This document shows positions 27,020 to 35,330 of a stretch of 44,039 nucleotides of DNA, one piece after another; positions within the stretch are counted from its first letter, which is position 1, and every line of letters starts with the position of its first letter. This stretch comes from an uncultured Verrucomicrobiota bacterium (GTDB lineage: Bacteria > Verrucomicrobiota > Verrucomicrobiia > Methylacidiphilales > UBA1321), in the NCBI GenBank assembly GCA_903863295.1, contig CAIPBM010000161.1, forward strand, positions 1 to 44,039, written 5' to 3'. The notes under the pieces are model-generated. The model was not told where the DNA came from. It was given only the letters and a program-made list of their open reading frames with translations, and made no database searches. The translations under genes were made by a program, and so were the position numbers.

Positions 27020-27588
27020 ACTTCACCAGCCCGTCACCCCATCCCTCAGTCCCCGTCATCCAGACAAGGCAACAGTTTGAAGCGGTGATTGAAAACATCC
27101 TCGAGTTGAAGGCCCAGCGCACGGAGCTGGAAACCGCCCAGGAACGGGAAATCACCGCCATCCGGGAAAAATACCGCGTCCCCTTGGCGGAGGTGGAAAG
27201 TTTTCTGACCTTGGAAACCACCTGGGCGGAAACGTGGGCGATGGCCAATCCCTCCGCGTTCACGGGCCAGCCCCGCACCATGCATCATGCCCGAGGGACG
27301 GTTGGTTTCCGGGTTATTCCCCCACGCATTGACCGGGCCAGCCGCAAATGGACGTGGACCGCCATTACCCAGAAGCTGACCGAGGCTTCGTGGGGACAAC
27401 GTTATCTCCGGACGCCCGCACCGGAAGTCAACAAGGAGGCCCTCCTCGCCGATCGTGCAAAACTCTCTCCCATCGACCTCCGCCTCGCCGGCTTGAAAAT
27501 CGTTGAGGGCGAGCGCTTCTTTATCGCCCCCAACGTGAATACAGAAGACGACAGCGCCAATGAATCCGCCTGGCAGGAAGCGGCCTAA
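27016..27588 (+). CDS. Host-nuclease inhibitor Gam-family protein
   Basis: 190 residues. Matches the Mu Gam pattern: a long N-terminal helix region (LELKAQRTELETAQEREITA IREKY), EVESFL, WAMANPSAF, the strand HARGTVGFRV, then W...Q.L and a C-terminal IDLRLAGLKIVEGERFFIAP. Mu Gam binds double-strand DNA ends and blocks exonucleases; it is distantly related to Ku. Its start overlaps the HTH gene stop. No other phage gene is in the window, so this is either a prophage remnant or a domesticated DNA-end protein. Confidence 0.85.
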   Translation: MNFTSPSPHPSVPVIQTRQQFEAVIENILELKAQRTELETAQEREITAIREKYRVPLAEVESFLTLETTWAETWAMANPSAFTGQPRTMHHARGTVGFRVIPPRIDRASRKWTWTAITQKLTEASWGQRYLRTPAPEVNKEALLADRAKLSPIDLRLAGLKIVEGERFFIAPNVNTEDDSANESAWQEAA

Positions 27589-27641
27589 CTCTCTCCCCTA
27601 AAACGGTGGTCTTTGACTGTCTTGCCTTTTCTCCATGGTAG

Positions 27642-27697
27642 CCGTCGCACTCCGTGCGACGGTCTTCAATCGCGCCAGCGATTCCTTAAAGACCGTC
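27642..27697. repeat. Nested hairpin pair downstream of gam
   Basis: CCGTCGCAC-TCC-GTGCGACGG is a perfect 9-base stem (27642-27662). It is followed by GACGGTCTT ... AAGACCGTC (27658-27697), which encloses AATCGC-GCCA-GCGATT. The two structures share bases, so they are alternative folds. The site lies between the gam gene and the convergent BsuPI gene and could be a bidirectional terminator or a REP-like repeat. Confidence 0.6.
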
Positions 27698-27720
27698 ATC
27701 TGCCCCACGACGACCAAAGG

Positions 27721-28302
27721 CTATGGCTGAACGGTCAACTGAGCCTGCGCATGGATTTCCGGATAATTGGCCATGATCGCCTGCACCGTGTAAACACCCG
27801 GCACGAGCGGCGCATTCATATCGTCGAAGGCCACGTTCTCCAGGTAGACCAGCTTGTCATCGTAATTGACCATCGAAGTGCCAACGGTCGGAAGAAATTC
27901 GTGATCCTCCGTGTAGGCGTAAATCACCGTCCCGGCGGAATTCAGGATGCGAAAATCCCACCGCTGCGTCGTTGGAAAGGAAAGGGTGTACGTTTTCTTC
28001 CCGTGATTGTGGATCGAGAAAGTAATCTTGATGCTGGGGTTCGGCCCAACCACCTTGGCTGACTTGATCGAGAGCGGATTCGGCGTGACCTCCACCTTGC
28101 TGTCGAACGCTTTGGTATCGACCGCGTTCGCCCGCTGGATGCGCTTCGGGTCGCCATTGAAGATGCTGAAGCGATTGCCGCTGCCGGAATCCCACGCATC
28201 ACGAGGCAGCGTATCTTTGCTCGGATTGATATCGACGGCCGAAGCTTTATCGAACGCCACCAAGGTGATGAGGCCAAGAAACAACCAGATAATCCGTCGC
28301 AT
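27721..28302 (-). CDS. Secreted BsuPI-domain protein
   Basis: 193 residues with a signal peptide (MRRIIWLFLGLITLVAF, cleavage after ASA near residue 22). The mature C-terminal half fits the BsuPI immunoglobulin-like domain: IKITFSIHNHGKKTYTLSFP, RWDFRILNSAGTVIYAY and LVPGVYTVQAIM. BsuPI was first described as an intracellular proteinase inhibitor in Bacillus, but most secreted members have unknown roles. The ATG at 28302 is preferred over an upstream alternative at 28335 because it begins the signal peptide directly. Confidence 0.75.
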   Translation of the reverse strand: MRRIIWLFLGLITLVAFDKASAVDINPSKDTLPRDAWDSGSGNRFSIFNGDPKRIQRANAVDTKAFDSKVEVTPNPLSIKSAKVVGPNPSIKITFSIHNHGKKTYTLSFPTTQRWDFRILNSAGTVIYAYTEDHEFLPTVGTSMVNYDDKLVYLENVAFDDMNAPLVPGVYTVQAIMANYPEIHAQAQLTVQP

Positions 28303-28378
28303 AACCGCCGACCCTAACAAAGGCCGCCGGGGCATTCAAACCTTTTGCCTTTCCGGGAAGGAGACCTATTCTGGAGCC

Positions 28379-28852
28379 ATGCGCCTCACGTGCCTCTTTT
28401 GCTTCTTCCTGCTGGCCGCCATTTCTCCCCTCTGGGCCGGTCATACGCCCAAGACCCTGATCTTCCTGCGTGTGCACGTCCAGACCGCGGGAGAAGGCCT
28501 CTCCGCCCAACAAGCCACGACCCTTGCCCTCCCGCCGGACAATGAAAACATTCAGGTTCGCGCCCTTCCCGAGGCGACCGAATCGGACCTCATTGACGTG
28601 AAAGTCGATGCCGCCAGCCAGGTTCGCCTCTTCTTTAATCGCCGGGGCACCGTCAACCTCAGCGCCTCGACCGCCCAAAATCAGGGTCGCATTCTCGTCG
28701 TCCTGATCAATGGCCAGGTCGTCTATGCTCCCACCATTGATGAACAGATCACCAACGGCGAGCTCGATATCCCTCACCCGCTCAATCCTGACGTCATCAA
28801 GCTGCTGCAGCAAACCGCCGCCGCTAATGCCAAGGAAGCGTCCCGGGATTAG
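28379..28852 (+). CDS. Secreted protein resembling the SecD P1 head
   Basis: 157 residues with a signal peptide (MRLTCLFCFFLLAAISPLWA). The mature part ends with the pattern RILVVLINGQVVYAPTIDEQ ITNGELDI, which resembles the SecD/SecDF periplasmic head (a GR.lAIvLdG.v..aP.I motif), and has an earlier FLRVHVQT strand. There are no transmembrane segments, so this is not SecD itself. The function is unknown; I infer a stand-alone periplasmic relative of that domain. The frame is open far upstream, but only the ATG at 28379 gives a signal peptide. Confidence 0.6.
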   Translation: MRLTCLFCFFLLAAISPLWAGHTPKTLIFLRVHVQTAGEGLSAQQATTLALPPDNENIQVRALPEATESDLIDVKVDAASQVRLFFNRRGTVNLSASTAQNQGRILVVLINGQVVYAPTIDEQITNGELDIPHPLNPDVIKLLQQTAAANAKEASRD

Positions 28853-28913
28853 TCGCTTTCCGTCTCCGATAGCCGTCAGGCCTTGGCGCTACGGCTGTCA
28901 GAAATTTACTTAA

Positions 28914-29141
28914 TCAAGTCATCCGGCGAGTCCACTCATCCACGGCCACCAGTTCCACGTGAATCAGGCTGTCGTAAAAGCGCTCCACTTCCTCATCAGT
29001 CCACTTGGGGTGTTCCCGGCGAATGACGCTCAAGCACCAGTTCCGGGCCGTTTGGATATCGGTGGGGCCGAGCTTGCGGAGATGCCGACGGTAATGAAAG
29101 AGATTCAGCCGCTCGGTAAATGCGGGACTATTGGGATCCAT
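28914..29141 (-). CDS. Small hypothetical protein
   Basis: 75 residues, soluble and helical, with several Trp and Arg residues (FHYRRHLRKLGPTDIQTARN, REHPKWTDEEVERFYDSL). No family is recognised. It has a good ATG at 29141, is divergent from hisG across a 118-base gap, and its codon choice looks like its neighbours, so it is probably real. It could be a small regulator or ribosome-associated protein, but nothing specific supports either. Confidence 0.55.
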   Translation of the reverse strand: MDPNSPAFTERLNLFHYRRHLRKLGPTDIQTARNWCLSVIRREHPKWTDEEVERFYDSLIHVELVAVDEWTRRMT

Positions 29142-29259
29142 AGTAAATCGCTAAATCCAGCCTAGATGTTTTTCCGCGTCCGGCAATGGGGACATTATCG
29201 CCGCCCTTGAATTCCCCTTTACATCCTCGCCGAAACGCACAGAATGGCAGGCTTTCCCC

Positions 29260-30141
29260 ATGCCACTGACTACTCCACTTCGCTTCGGTTTGCCCAAAGG
29301 CAGCCTTGAGCAATCGACCATTGAACTGCTCGGCCGCGCCGGGTTCAAGGTCCAGTCGTCGAGCCGTGGTTACAAGCCCTATATCAATGACCCGGAACTC
29401 GACGGTCGCCTTGTGCGCCCGCAGGAAATGAGCCGTTACGTCGCCCAAGGCTTTCTCGATTTCGGCATCACCGGCAAGGACTGGATTCAGGAAAGTGGCC
29501 ACAAGGTCGAAGTCCTGTGCGACCTCGCCTACAGCAAAGCCACCAGCCTTCCCGCCCGCTGGGTCGTCGCGGTGCCGGAGAATTCACCGATGAAGACGGT
29601 CAAGGATTTGCAGGGCAAGCGTATCGCCACCGAACTGGTGGAGACGACGAAGCGCTATCTCGCCGAGCACAACGTGACCGCCGAGATCGAATTTTCCTGG
29701 GGCGCCACCGAAGTCAAAGTCCCCGAATTGGTCGACGCCATCGTCGACCTGACCGAAACCGGCTCCTCCCTGCGGGCCAACAAGCTCCGCATCATTGACA
29801 CCATCATCGAAAGCTACCCGCAATTGATCGTCAACACCGAGGTTTTTGCTGATCCAGAAAAGCGCAAGAAGCTGGAGAACATCAAGCTTCTCCTCATCGG
29901 CGCCCTGAATGCGCGGGAAAAAGTTGGCCTCAAGATGAACGTGCCCAAGGCCGTCATCGAAAAGCTTTCCGCCACGCTGCCCGCGTTACGCAATCCGACC
30001 ATTTCTCCTCTGGCAGACCCTTCTTGGACCGCAGTCGAAATCATCATTGACGAGGCTGTGGTCCGGGACCTGATTCCCCGGTTGAAAGACCTGGGAGCCG
30101 AAGGAATTATCGAATATCCGCTGAATAAAGTTGTGTATTAA
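29260..30141 (+). CDS. hisG: ATP phosphoribosyltransferase, long form
   Basis: First step of histidine synthesis: ATP plus PRPP to phosphoribosyl-ATP. 293 residues, the long HisG with its own C-terminal regulatory domain (from about 220, [20 protein letters not shown]), so no HisZ is needed. Key segments are [11 protein letters not shown], the PRPP loop region [15 protein letters not shown], and [10 protein letters not shown]. The C-terminal ACT-like domain normally binds histidine for feedback inhibition. No other his gene is close. Confidence 0.95.
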   Translation: MPLTTPLRFGLPKGSLEQSTIELLGRAGFKVQSSSRGYKPYINDPELDGRLVRPQEMSRYVAQGFLDFGITGKDWIQESGHKVEVLCDLAYSKATSLPARWVVAVPENSPMKTVKDLQGKRIATELVETTKRYLAEHNVTAEIEFSWGATEVKVPELVDAIVDLTETGSSLRANKLRIIDTIIESYPQLIVNTEVFADPEKRKKLENIKLLLIGALNAREKVGLKMNVPKAVIEKLSATLPALRNPTISPLADPSWTAVEIIIDEAVVRDLIPRLKDLGAEGIIEYPLNKVVY

Positions 30142-30176
30142 GCGGAAGACCTCTACAACGACCAGCTCTACTTTTT

Positions 30177-30281
30177 ATGGGTTCAATCAAAAAACGCCGC
30201 AAAGCCAAAATCGCCAAACATAAGCGCCGGAAGCGCATGAAGGCGAATCGGCACAAGAAGCGGTTGCGTTACAAGGCCTAG
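30177..30281 (+). CDS. bS22/mS38-like (AURKAIP1/COX24) microprotein
   Basis: 34 residues: the start MGSIKKRRKAKIAKHKRRKR is followed by MKANRHKKRLRYKA. About half the residues are Lys or Arg, and the order KKRRKxKxxKHKRRKRxKxNRHKKR matches the small ribosomal protein bS22 and mitochondrial mS38. These bind the small subunit near helix 44. It starts at an ATG 35 bases after hisG, with no overlap. It falls below usual gene-size cut-offs. Confidence 0.8.
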   Translation: MGSIKKRRKAKIAKHKRRKRMKANRHKKRLRYKA

Positions 30282-30332
30282 TTTTTTAGTGTTCCAGGTG
30301 TGCCTGGAGTCTCTCTGAAACCTTTGCTCGGA

Positions 30333-32249
30333 ATGCGTGGGAAATCTGCGCGCCGCAACCATGCTGCCCCAGAACGGGCGACTCCACTACTCCGCGCGGG
30401 GTCAGTCGTTTTCTGCCTCGGTCTCGGCATGGGACAGTTGTGGGCGGATAACGCCGGAATCGTTCCGGCGTTACCTGCCGCCCCGGCTACATCCGGCGTA
30501 CTCCAGTTCCCGCATCTGACCGATGCCCAGGATCGATTACTCCCGGCCGATCTCAGCCCGGAAGCTGAAGCCAAGGCCCACGCCAATGCGCTTTATGCGG
30601 AGGCCATGCAAACCTCCCCAGACAATCCACCCCTCGCGGCTCTGGATAAGCTCCGGCAGGTCGTCGCCCTTGATCCTCACTTTGCGGAAGCGCAAATGGG
30701 CATCGCCACGATCCTCCTTCAACTTGGCCAGGCGGAACCGGCCCGCCAGCAGCTAAAGGCCGCCGCCAATGCCAACCCCGAATCAGTCGATATCGAGGCC
30801 ATGCTCGGTTACGTCGAGCATCTGCGCGGCAATAATGACGAGGCCGTGCGCCTGGGCACCGATGCCCTGACCCGCAATTCCAATCAAACCACCGCCATGC
30901 GTGTCCTACTGGATACTTCGCTGGAGCAGGATAACCTCGCGGGCGGCGTCACCCATATTGAGGACATCCTGAAAGCGGATGGTAATCACGTCACCTCCGC
31001 CGCGTGGCTGACCCTCGCCCGGCTCTATCTTGAGGTCACGCGCAACGATCCCGATGCTCCGCCCAATGGAACCGTGCTGAAGACTCTCCTCCCCATTTAC
31101 CAGCAGGCAGCGGCCAAGGCCCCACCCGACGTCGAGACTCTGACCCTTCTCGCCGATGCCTACCGTAATCTTGATCGCAAAACGGAGGCGCTCGCCGTCC
31201 TCCAGAAAGCCGACGCCCTGGACCCCTCCAATGTCGACATCATCCTCCGCTGCGCCAATCTCGAGACTGATCTCGGCCAAAAGTCCGAGGCGCTGAAAAA
31301 TTATGAGGAAGCCTACGCCCTGAATCCTGGACTGACCGGTCTACGCGAAACGCTGGGCCGTCTCTATCTCAGCCGCAAACGCTACGACGATGCCGTGCGT
31401 CTCTTGCAGGAAGCCTTTGTCGATTCCCCTCGCAATCTCACGCTTGGCAGCGACCTCTGCACCGCCAGCGAGAAAGCCGGCCATCCGGAAGAAGCCGAGA
31501 AATGCTTCCAGCAAATCTTCGATTCCGATTCGTGTCCGCCCGAGGTCTATCTCCAACTTGCTGTTTTCCAACTCGCGCGGGAAAAAATTCATGAAGCCGG
31601 CGTGACCCTGTCCGCTGCCCAGAAGCGTTTCCCCCTCTCCAGCCGCGTCCTCTTTTACCAGGCCATACAACATCGCTACGAAAAGAACTACACCGCCGCG
31701 CTGGCCTGCCTGGACCAGATGCGCGCCCTGACTCTGGGTTCCCCGAATGACGGCCTCGACATCAATTATTATGTCGAAAGCGTACTCACCCTGGGCCTCG
31801 CGAATCGCAAAGACCAGATAGCCCCCACGCTCCGCGAAGGCCTCGACAAATTTCCCCAAAGCCCGGATCTGATGAACGAGCTCGCCTATTTTTGGGCCGA
31901 TGAAGGCACCCACCTGCCCGAAGCCCTCTCCCTTAGCCGTCGCGCTGTCGAGCTTGAGCCCCAGAATGGCCCGATCCAGGATACTTGCGGTTGGGTCTAT
32001 TTTCAGATGGGCGAAGCAAAAGATGCATTACCGTACTTGCAACGGGCGGCACTTCTGACCAACAATGACCCCGTGGTTTTACAACACATGGGAGATGCCT
32101 ATCTCAAACTTGGCCTTAGGAGCGAAGCCCTCGCTGCCTGGCGCCGTGCCCTCGAAAAAGACCCCCGCAACGGCGATCTTGCCAACCGGATAGACGCCGC
32201 CTCGGCGCAAGCGAAACATGCTCAACACCGCTCCGCGCCCACTCCTTAA
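30333..32249 (+). CDS. Secreted TPR-repeat protein
   Basis: 638 residues. An N-terminal basic region and a hydrophobic stretch (LLRAGSVVFCLGLGMGQLWA) act as a long signal peptide. The rest is a chain of about a dozen tetratricopeptide repeats, clear at AEAQMGIATILLQLGQAEPA and GWVYFQMGEAKDALPYLQRA. It belongs in the periplasm. It overlaps the start of the D-Ala-D-Ala carboxypeptidase gene by 32 bases, so the two are likely co-translated. The start is uncertain: GTG at 30300, or ATG at 30333 as taken here. Confidence 0.8.
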   Translation: MRGKSARRNHAAPERATPLLRAGSVVFCLGLGMGQLWADNAGIVPALPAAPATSGVLQFPHLTDAQDRLLPADLSPEAEAKAHANALYAEAMQTSPDNPPLAALDKLRQVVALDPHFAEAQMGIATILLQLGQAEPARQQLKAAANANPESVDIEAMLGYVEHLRGNNDEAVRLGTDALTRNSNQTTAMRVLLDTSLEQDNLAGGVTHIEDILKADGNHVTSAAWLTLARLYLEVTRNDPDAPPNGTVLKTLLPIYQQAAAKAPPDVETLTLLADAYRNLDRKTEALAVLQKADALDPSNVDIILRCANLETDLGQKSEALKNYEEAYALNPGLTGLRETLGRLYLSRKRYDDAVRLLQEAFVDSPRNLTLGSDLCTASEKAGHPEEAEKCFQQIFDSDSCPPEVYLQLAVFQLAREKIHEAGVTLSAAQKRFPLSSRVLFYQAIQHRYEKNYTAALACLDQMRALTLGSPNDGLDINYYVESVLTLGLANRKDQIAPTLREGLDKFPQSPDLMNELAYFWADEGTHLPEALSLSRRAVELEPQNGPIQDTCGWVYFQMGEAKDALPYLQRAALLTNNDPVVLQHMGDAYLKLGLRSEALAAWRRALEKDPRNGDLANRIDAASAQAKHAQHRSAPTP

Positions 32250-33102
32250 ACGCCTGCCCCATCCCCTCACGCTCGCCCTCACCTTCTGGCTGGGGCTGCT
32301 TTGTTGGATGGCACCCGTTTCGGCCCAGTACCAATTCCGCGATTACCCGCACCCGAAACTGACTCCCCCGGACGAGATCAAGTCCCGCTCCGCCCTTCTC
32401 ATCCGTGCCGATACCGGTGAGGTGCTCTACGCCCGCAATCCCGATGAGCGTCTCCTCCCCGCCAGCACCACCAAGCTGATGACCGCGCTCATCGTCTACG
32501 AAAAGCTGGGCGGCATGAAAGGCTCGGTCACCATCACGGAGAATGATCGGGCCGAGCCGAGCAACGTTCCCCTCGTCCCGGGCGAGACCGTTTCCGTCGA
32601 CAAACTCTTCCACGCCTTGCTCATCGAATCGGCCAACGACTCCGCGCGAGCCCTGGCCCGCTACGTCGCCGGCAGTGATGAGGCCTTCGTCAAAATGATG
32701 AACGACCGGGCTCTCGCCATGGGTTGTTTCAACACCCATTTCAATAATCCCAACGGCCTGCCCGCGCCGAATGGCACCCACTATTCAAGCTGTGCCGACA
32801 TGATGAAAATCTTCCAAGCCGTCATCGCCTATCCTGACTTGCGAAAAATCTGTAGTACCAAGGAATACACGGTCACGACTGCCTCCGGAACGCACACCTT
32901 TCACAATCACAATAAGCTTCTCGGCTACTATTTTGGCATGGGCCCCGCCAAGACGGGCTGGACCGTCGCCGCGCGTCACACCTACGCCGCCTCCGCCACC
33001 CGCGGCAATCACGAGCTTCTCCTCACGCTTCTCGATAGCCCCAACAAATGGGTCGATGCCCAAATCCTCTTCAACTGGGGCTTCGCGCAAACCGGGCCCT
33101 AA
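32218..33102 (+). CDS. D-alanyl-D-alanine carboxypeptidase (S11)
   Basis: Trims the terminal D-Ala of peptidoglycan pentapeptides. 294 residues with a signal peptide (LALTFWLGLLCWMAPVSA). All penicillin-binding motifs are present: SxxK in LLPASTTKLMTALI, SxN in IESANDSARAL, and KTG in AKTGWT. It lacks the C-terminal amphipathic domain of DacA/PBP5, ending soon after the KTG region, so it is a short DacA-like enzyme. Its ATG lies inside the end of the TPR gene, pointing to a shared envelope role. Confidence 0.93.
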   Translation: MLNTAPRPLLKRLPHPLTLALTFWLGLLCWMAPVSAQYQFRDYPHPKLTPPDEIKSRSALLIRADTGEVLYARNPDERLLPASTTKLMTALIVYEKLGGMKGSVTITENDRAEPSNVPLVPGETVSVDKLFHALLIESANDSARALARYVAGSDEAFVKMMNDRALAMGCFNTHFNNPNGLPAPNGTHYSSCADMMKIFQAVIAYPDLRKICSTKEYTVTTASGTHTFHNHNKLLGYYFGMGPAKTGWTVAARHTYAASATRGNHELLLTLLDSPNKWVDAQILFNWGFAQTGP

Positions 33103-33152
33103 CGCCCTGGGTTGAGGGCGATATCCTTGGAGGGCCCGGTTCCCGCCGGGCC
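33103..33152 (+). terminator. Tandem hairpins after the carboxypeptidase gene
   Basis: CGCCCT-GGGTTG-AGGGCG (33103-33120) directly follows the stop codon, and GGCCCGG-TTCCCG-CCGGGCC (33133-33152) comes next. Both stems are G+C-rich, but no T run follows, so this is a transcript-end structure of uncertain type. Confidence 0.4.
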
Positions 33153-33257
33153 GTGTTCCCCTGTAGCGGCGGAATCAGTCCCTGCACGATTAAAATTATC
33201 TTGAGGCCTGACGAAGCCCGCTATTCTTGATCTTAACCCTTTCACCTTCCGGATCCC

Positions 33258-34061
33258 ATGATTGCTCACCTCACCCTCGGAGCCTCCCTTTTCCTCGGCG
33301 CACTCACACCCGCCACCGTTAATAACGTCTCCACCCACCCCTCCTCCTCCACCGCAAAAGCCCCCTCCATCATCTACGTCAACAGCTTCTCCATCAGCCA
33401 GACCGCCCCGCAAGCGGACAGCGGCGATGGCTCCGATGGCGGCGGTCGCCCCCACCTCTTTGGCATGCTGCGCGGCGGAGAGGACAACACCCTCCTCGGC
33501 CAACGCAAGGAGCAGCAATATCAGGAAACTCTGCAGAAGCTTCCCGGCATTCTCCAGAAAGCCCTCATCGAAAATCTGAACAACAGCATCGCACCCGCCT
33601 CGAATGGCGACTGGGCCGATTCCTATCGCAACCACGGCTGGATTATCACCGGCCAATTCCTCGTCGTCGATGCCGGTAACCGCGCCATGCAGGCCGGCGT
33701 CGGCTTCGGCGCCGGGCAAAGCCATGTGGAAGTCCAGGCCCAGGTTTATACCGTTCGCAACCAAAACAGCCCCTTCCTCGTCTTCAACAGCCAGGGGGCC
33801 AGTGGCCACATGCCGGGCGCCGTCGTCATGATGAATCCCTACGTCGCCGCCGCCAAGTTCGTCATGAGCAAAAAGGAGCCGGAAAAAGAAGCCAAGAAAA
33901 TCGCCAAGGCCATCGCGCAGGAAATCGGTAAATTCATGGCCGCGCAGGGGATCCCCACCATCGAGCAGCAACCCGCCTCCCCCGCCTCAGGTTCCGGTAC
34001 GGACTCCGGTTCTGGCTCCAATTCGCAGCCCTCCTACCAATCCTCCAAGGGCAACCGTTAG
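33258..34061 (+). CDS. Secreted DUF4410-like protein
   Basis: 267 residues. A short hydrophobic N-terminus (MIAHLTLGASLFLGALTPA) is probably a signal peptide. The core matches the DUF4410 pattern: IIYVNSFSIS, then HGWIITGQFLVVDAGNRAMQ, AGVGFGAGQSHVEVQAQVY and a C-terminal KKIAKAIAQEIGKFM. The tail is Ser/Gly-rich. DUF4410 proteins are outer-membrane-associated or periplasmic with no known activity. The stretch after it (34062-34328) holds a palindromic repeat. Confidence 0.75.
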   Translation: MIAHLTLGASLFLGALTPATVNNVSTHPSSSTAKAPSIIYVNSFSISQTAPQADSGDGSDGGGRPHLFGMLRGGEDNTLLGQRKEQQYQETLQKLPGILQKALIENLNNSIAPASNGDWADSYRNHGWIITGQFLVVDAGNRAMQAGVGFGAGQSHVEVQAQVYTVRNQNSPFLVFNSQGASGHMPGAVVMMNPYVAAAKFVMSKKEPEKEAKKIAKAIAQEIGKFMAAQGIPTIEQQPASPASGSGTDSGSGSNSQPSYQSSKGNR

Positions 34062-34107
34062 CGCGCGCTCTCAAAGCCGTCGCGGGTGCGCGCATCATGC
34101 TCCCGTT

Positions 34108-34248
34108 GGCCCAGACAACTTGTTGTCTGGGTTGCCTCAGGCGACAGGAAGCGATCTGCCTCATCGGCCTGAGACCATCCTGTGAGAGTAGACACCAACC
34201 GTCGCTTCCTGCGCGCGGTGCGCGCCCAGACAACAAGTTGTCTGGGCC
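34108..34248. repeat. Palindromic repeat family B, inverted pair
   Basis: Two copies of the unit found at 1912, here facing each other. The left copy starts at 34108 (GGCCCAGACAACTTGTTGTC), and the right copy ends at 34248 with its complement. Their inner parts CAGGAAGCGA and TCGCTTCCTG also match. The two are separated by about 40 bases that are not shared. A long stem over the whole unit is possible. The site lies between the DUF4410 gene and mtnP. Confidence 0.8.
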
Positions 34249-34328
34249 AAAGGAGCTCCCGCGTTAGGCACCCCTAACTTCCGCAAAATCAGGATTGCAC
34301 AGACGCGCCGCTTCCTCAAAAGTTCGCC

Positions 34329-35186
34329 ATGGCTCAAACTTCTCCCATCGGCATCATCGGCGGCAGCGGACTCTACCAACTCGCCGCGTTCTCCGAGTCC
34401 AAGCACGTCCAGCTCGACACCCCCTTTGGCGAGCCCTCCGATGTCTACATCCAGGGCGTCCTTGCCGGACAAGACGTCGTCTTCCTTCCCCGCCACGCCC
34501 GCGGACACAAGCTCCTCCCCAACGAAATCCCGCATCAGGCCAATATCCACGGCTTCAAGCAACTCGGCGTCAAATGGATCATCAGCATCAGCGCCGTCGG
34601 TTCCCTGCAACACGCCTACGCGCCCGGCGATGTCGTGCTGCCTGATCAATTCTTTGACCGCACCAAGGGCCGCGCCGCCGACACCTTCTTCGGCGAAGGC
34701 ATCGTCGCCCATGTCGCCTTTGGCGATCCCATCAGCCCGGAATTGCAGGACGTGCTCCACGTCTCCGCCCAGGCCGCCGGGGCCAAGGTCCACAAAGGCG
34801 GAACCTACGTGAACATCGAAGGGCCACAATTCTCCACCCGCGCCGAATCAGAAACCTACCGCTCCGCCGGACACGCCATCGTCGGCATGACCAATCTCGT
34901 CGAGGCCAAACTCGCCCGCGAAGCGCAGATCGCCTACGCCACCGTTGCCATGGTCACGGACTACGATTGCTGGCACCCGGAGCACGACAACGTCACCGTT
35001 GAGATGGTCATCCAGTGGCTCCAGAAAAACACCGCCCTTGCCCAGGCGATCCTGATCGAAGCCGTGCCGCGCGTCGCCCAACTCACCCACGCCAAGGCCC
35101 ACGAAGCTCTCAAGTACGCCATCCTCACCCACAAGGAACACTGGCCCGCTTCCACCGCGAAGAAGCTTGAGTTGATTTTGGGGTAA
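34329..35186 (+). CDS. mtnP: S-methyl-5'-thioadenosine phosphorylase
   Basis: Phosphorolysis of methylthioadenosine to adenine and methylthioribose 1-phosphate, in methionine salvage and polyamine by-product recycling. 285 residues. Signatures are GIIGGSGLY, FLPRHARGHKLLPNEIPHQA, ISAVGSL, NIEGPQFSTRAESE and TDYDCWHPE, which separate it from purine nucleoside phosphorylase. No other mtn gene is in the window. The start ATG at 34329 has no strong ribosome site. Confidence 0.93.
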   Translation: MAQTSPIGIIGGSGLYQLAAFSESKHVQLDTPFGEPSDVYIQGVLAGQDVVFLPRHARGHKLLPNEIPHQANIHGFKQLGVKWIISISAVGSLQHAYAPGDVVLPDQFFDRTKGRAADTFFGEGIVAHVAFGDPISPELQDVLHVSAQAAGAKVHKGGTYVNIEGPQFSTRAESETYRSAGHAIVGMTNLVEAKLAREAQIAYATVAMVTDYDCWHPEHDNVTVEMVIQWLQKNTALAQAILIEAVPRVAQLTHAKAHEALKYAILTHKEHWPASTAKKLELILG

Positions 35187-35330
35187 GCCTGTTACGACGG
35201 CCCATGGCGGTCGTCTCTTTATCAGCCAACTTTGATTTTCAGTGGGGACAGATTCTGTCGATGGATGAATCGTGCAAAAAGAAAGATGGTTTCCTGCGGG
35301 GGAAGTTTTATCCTTCCTTGTTTCGCCCAC

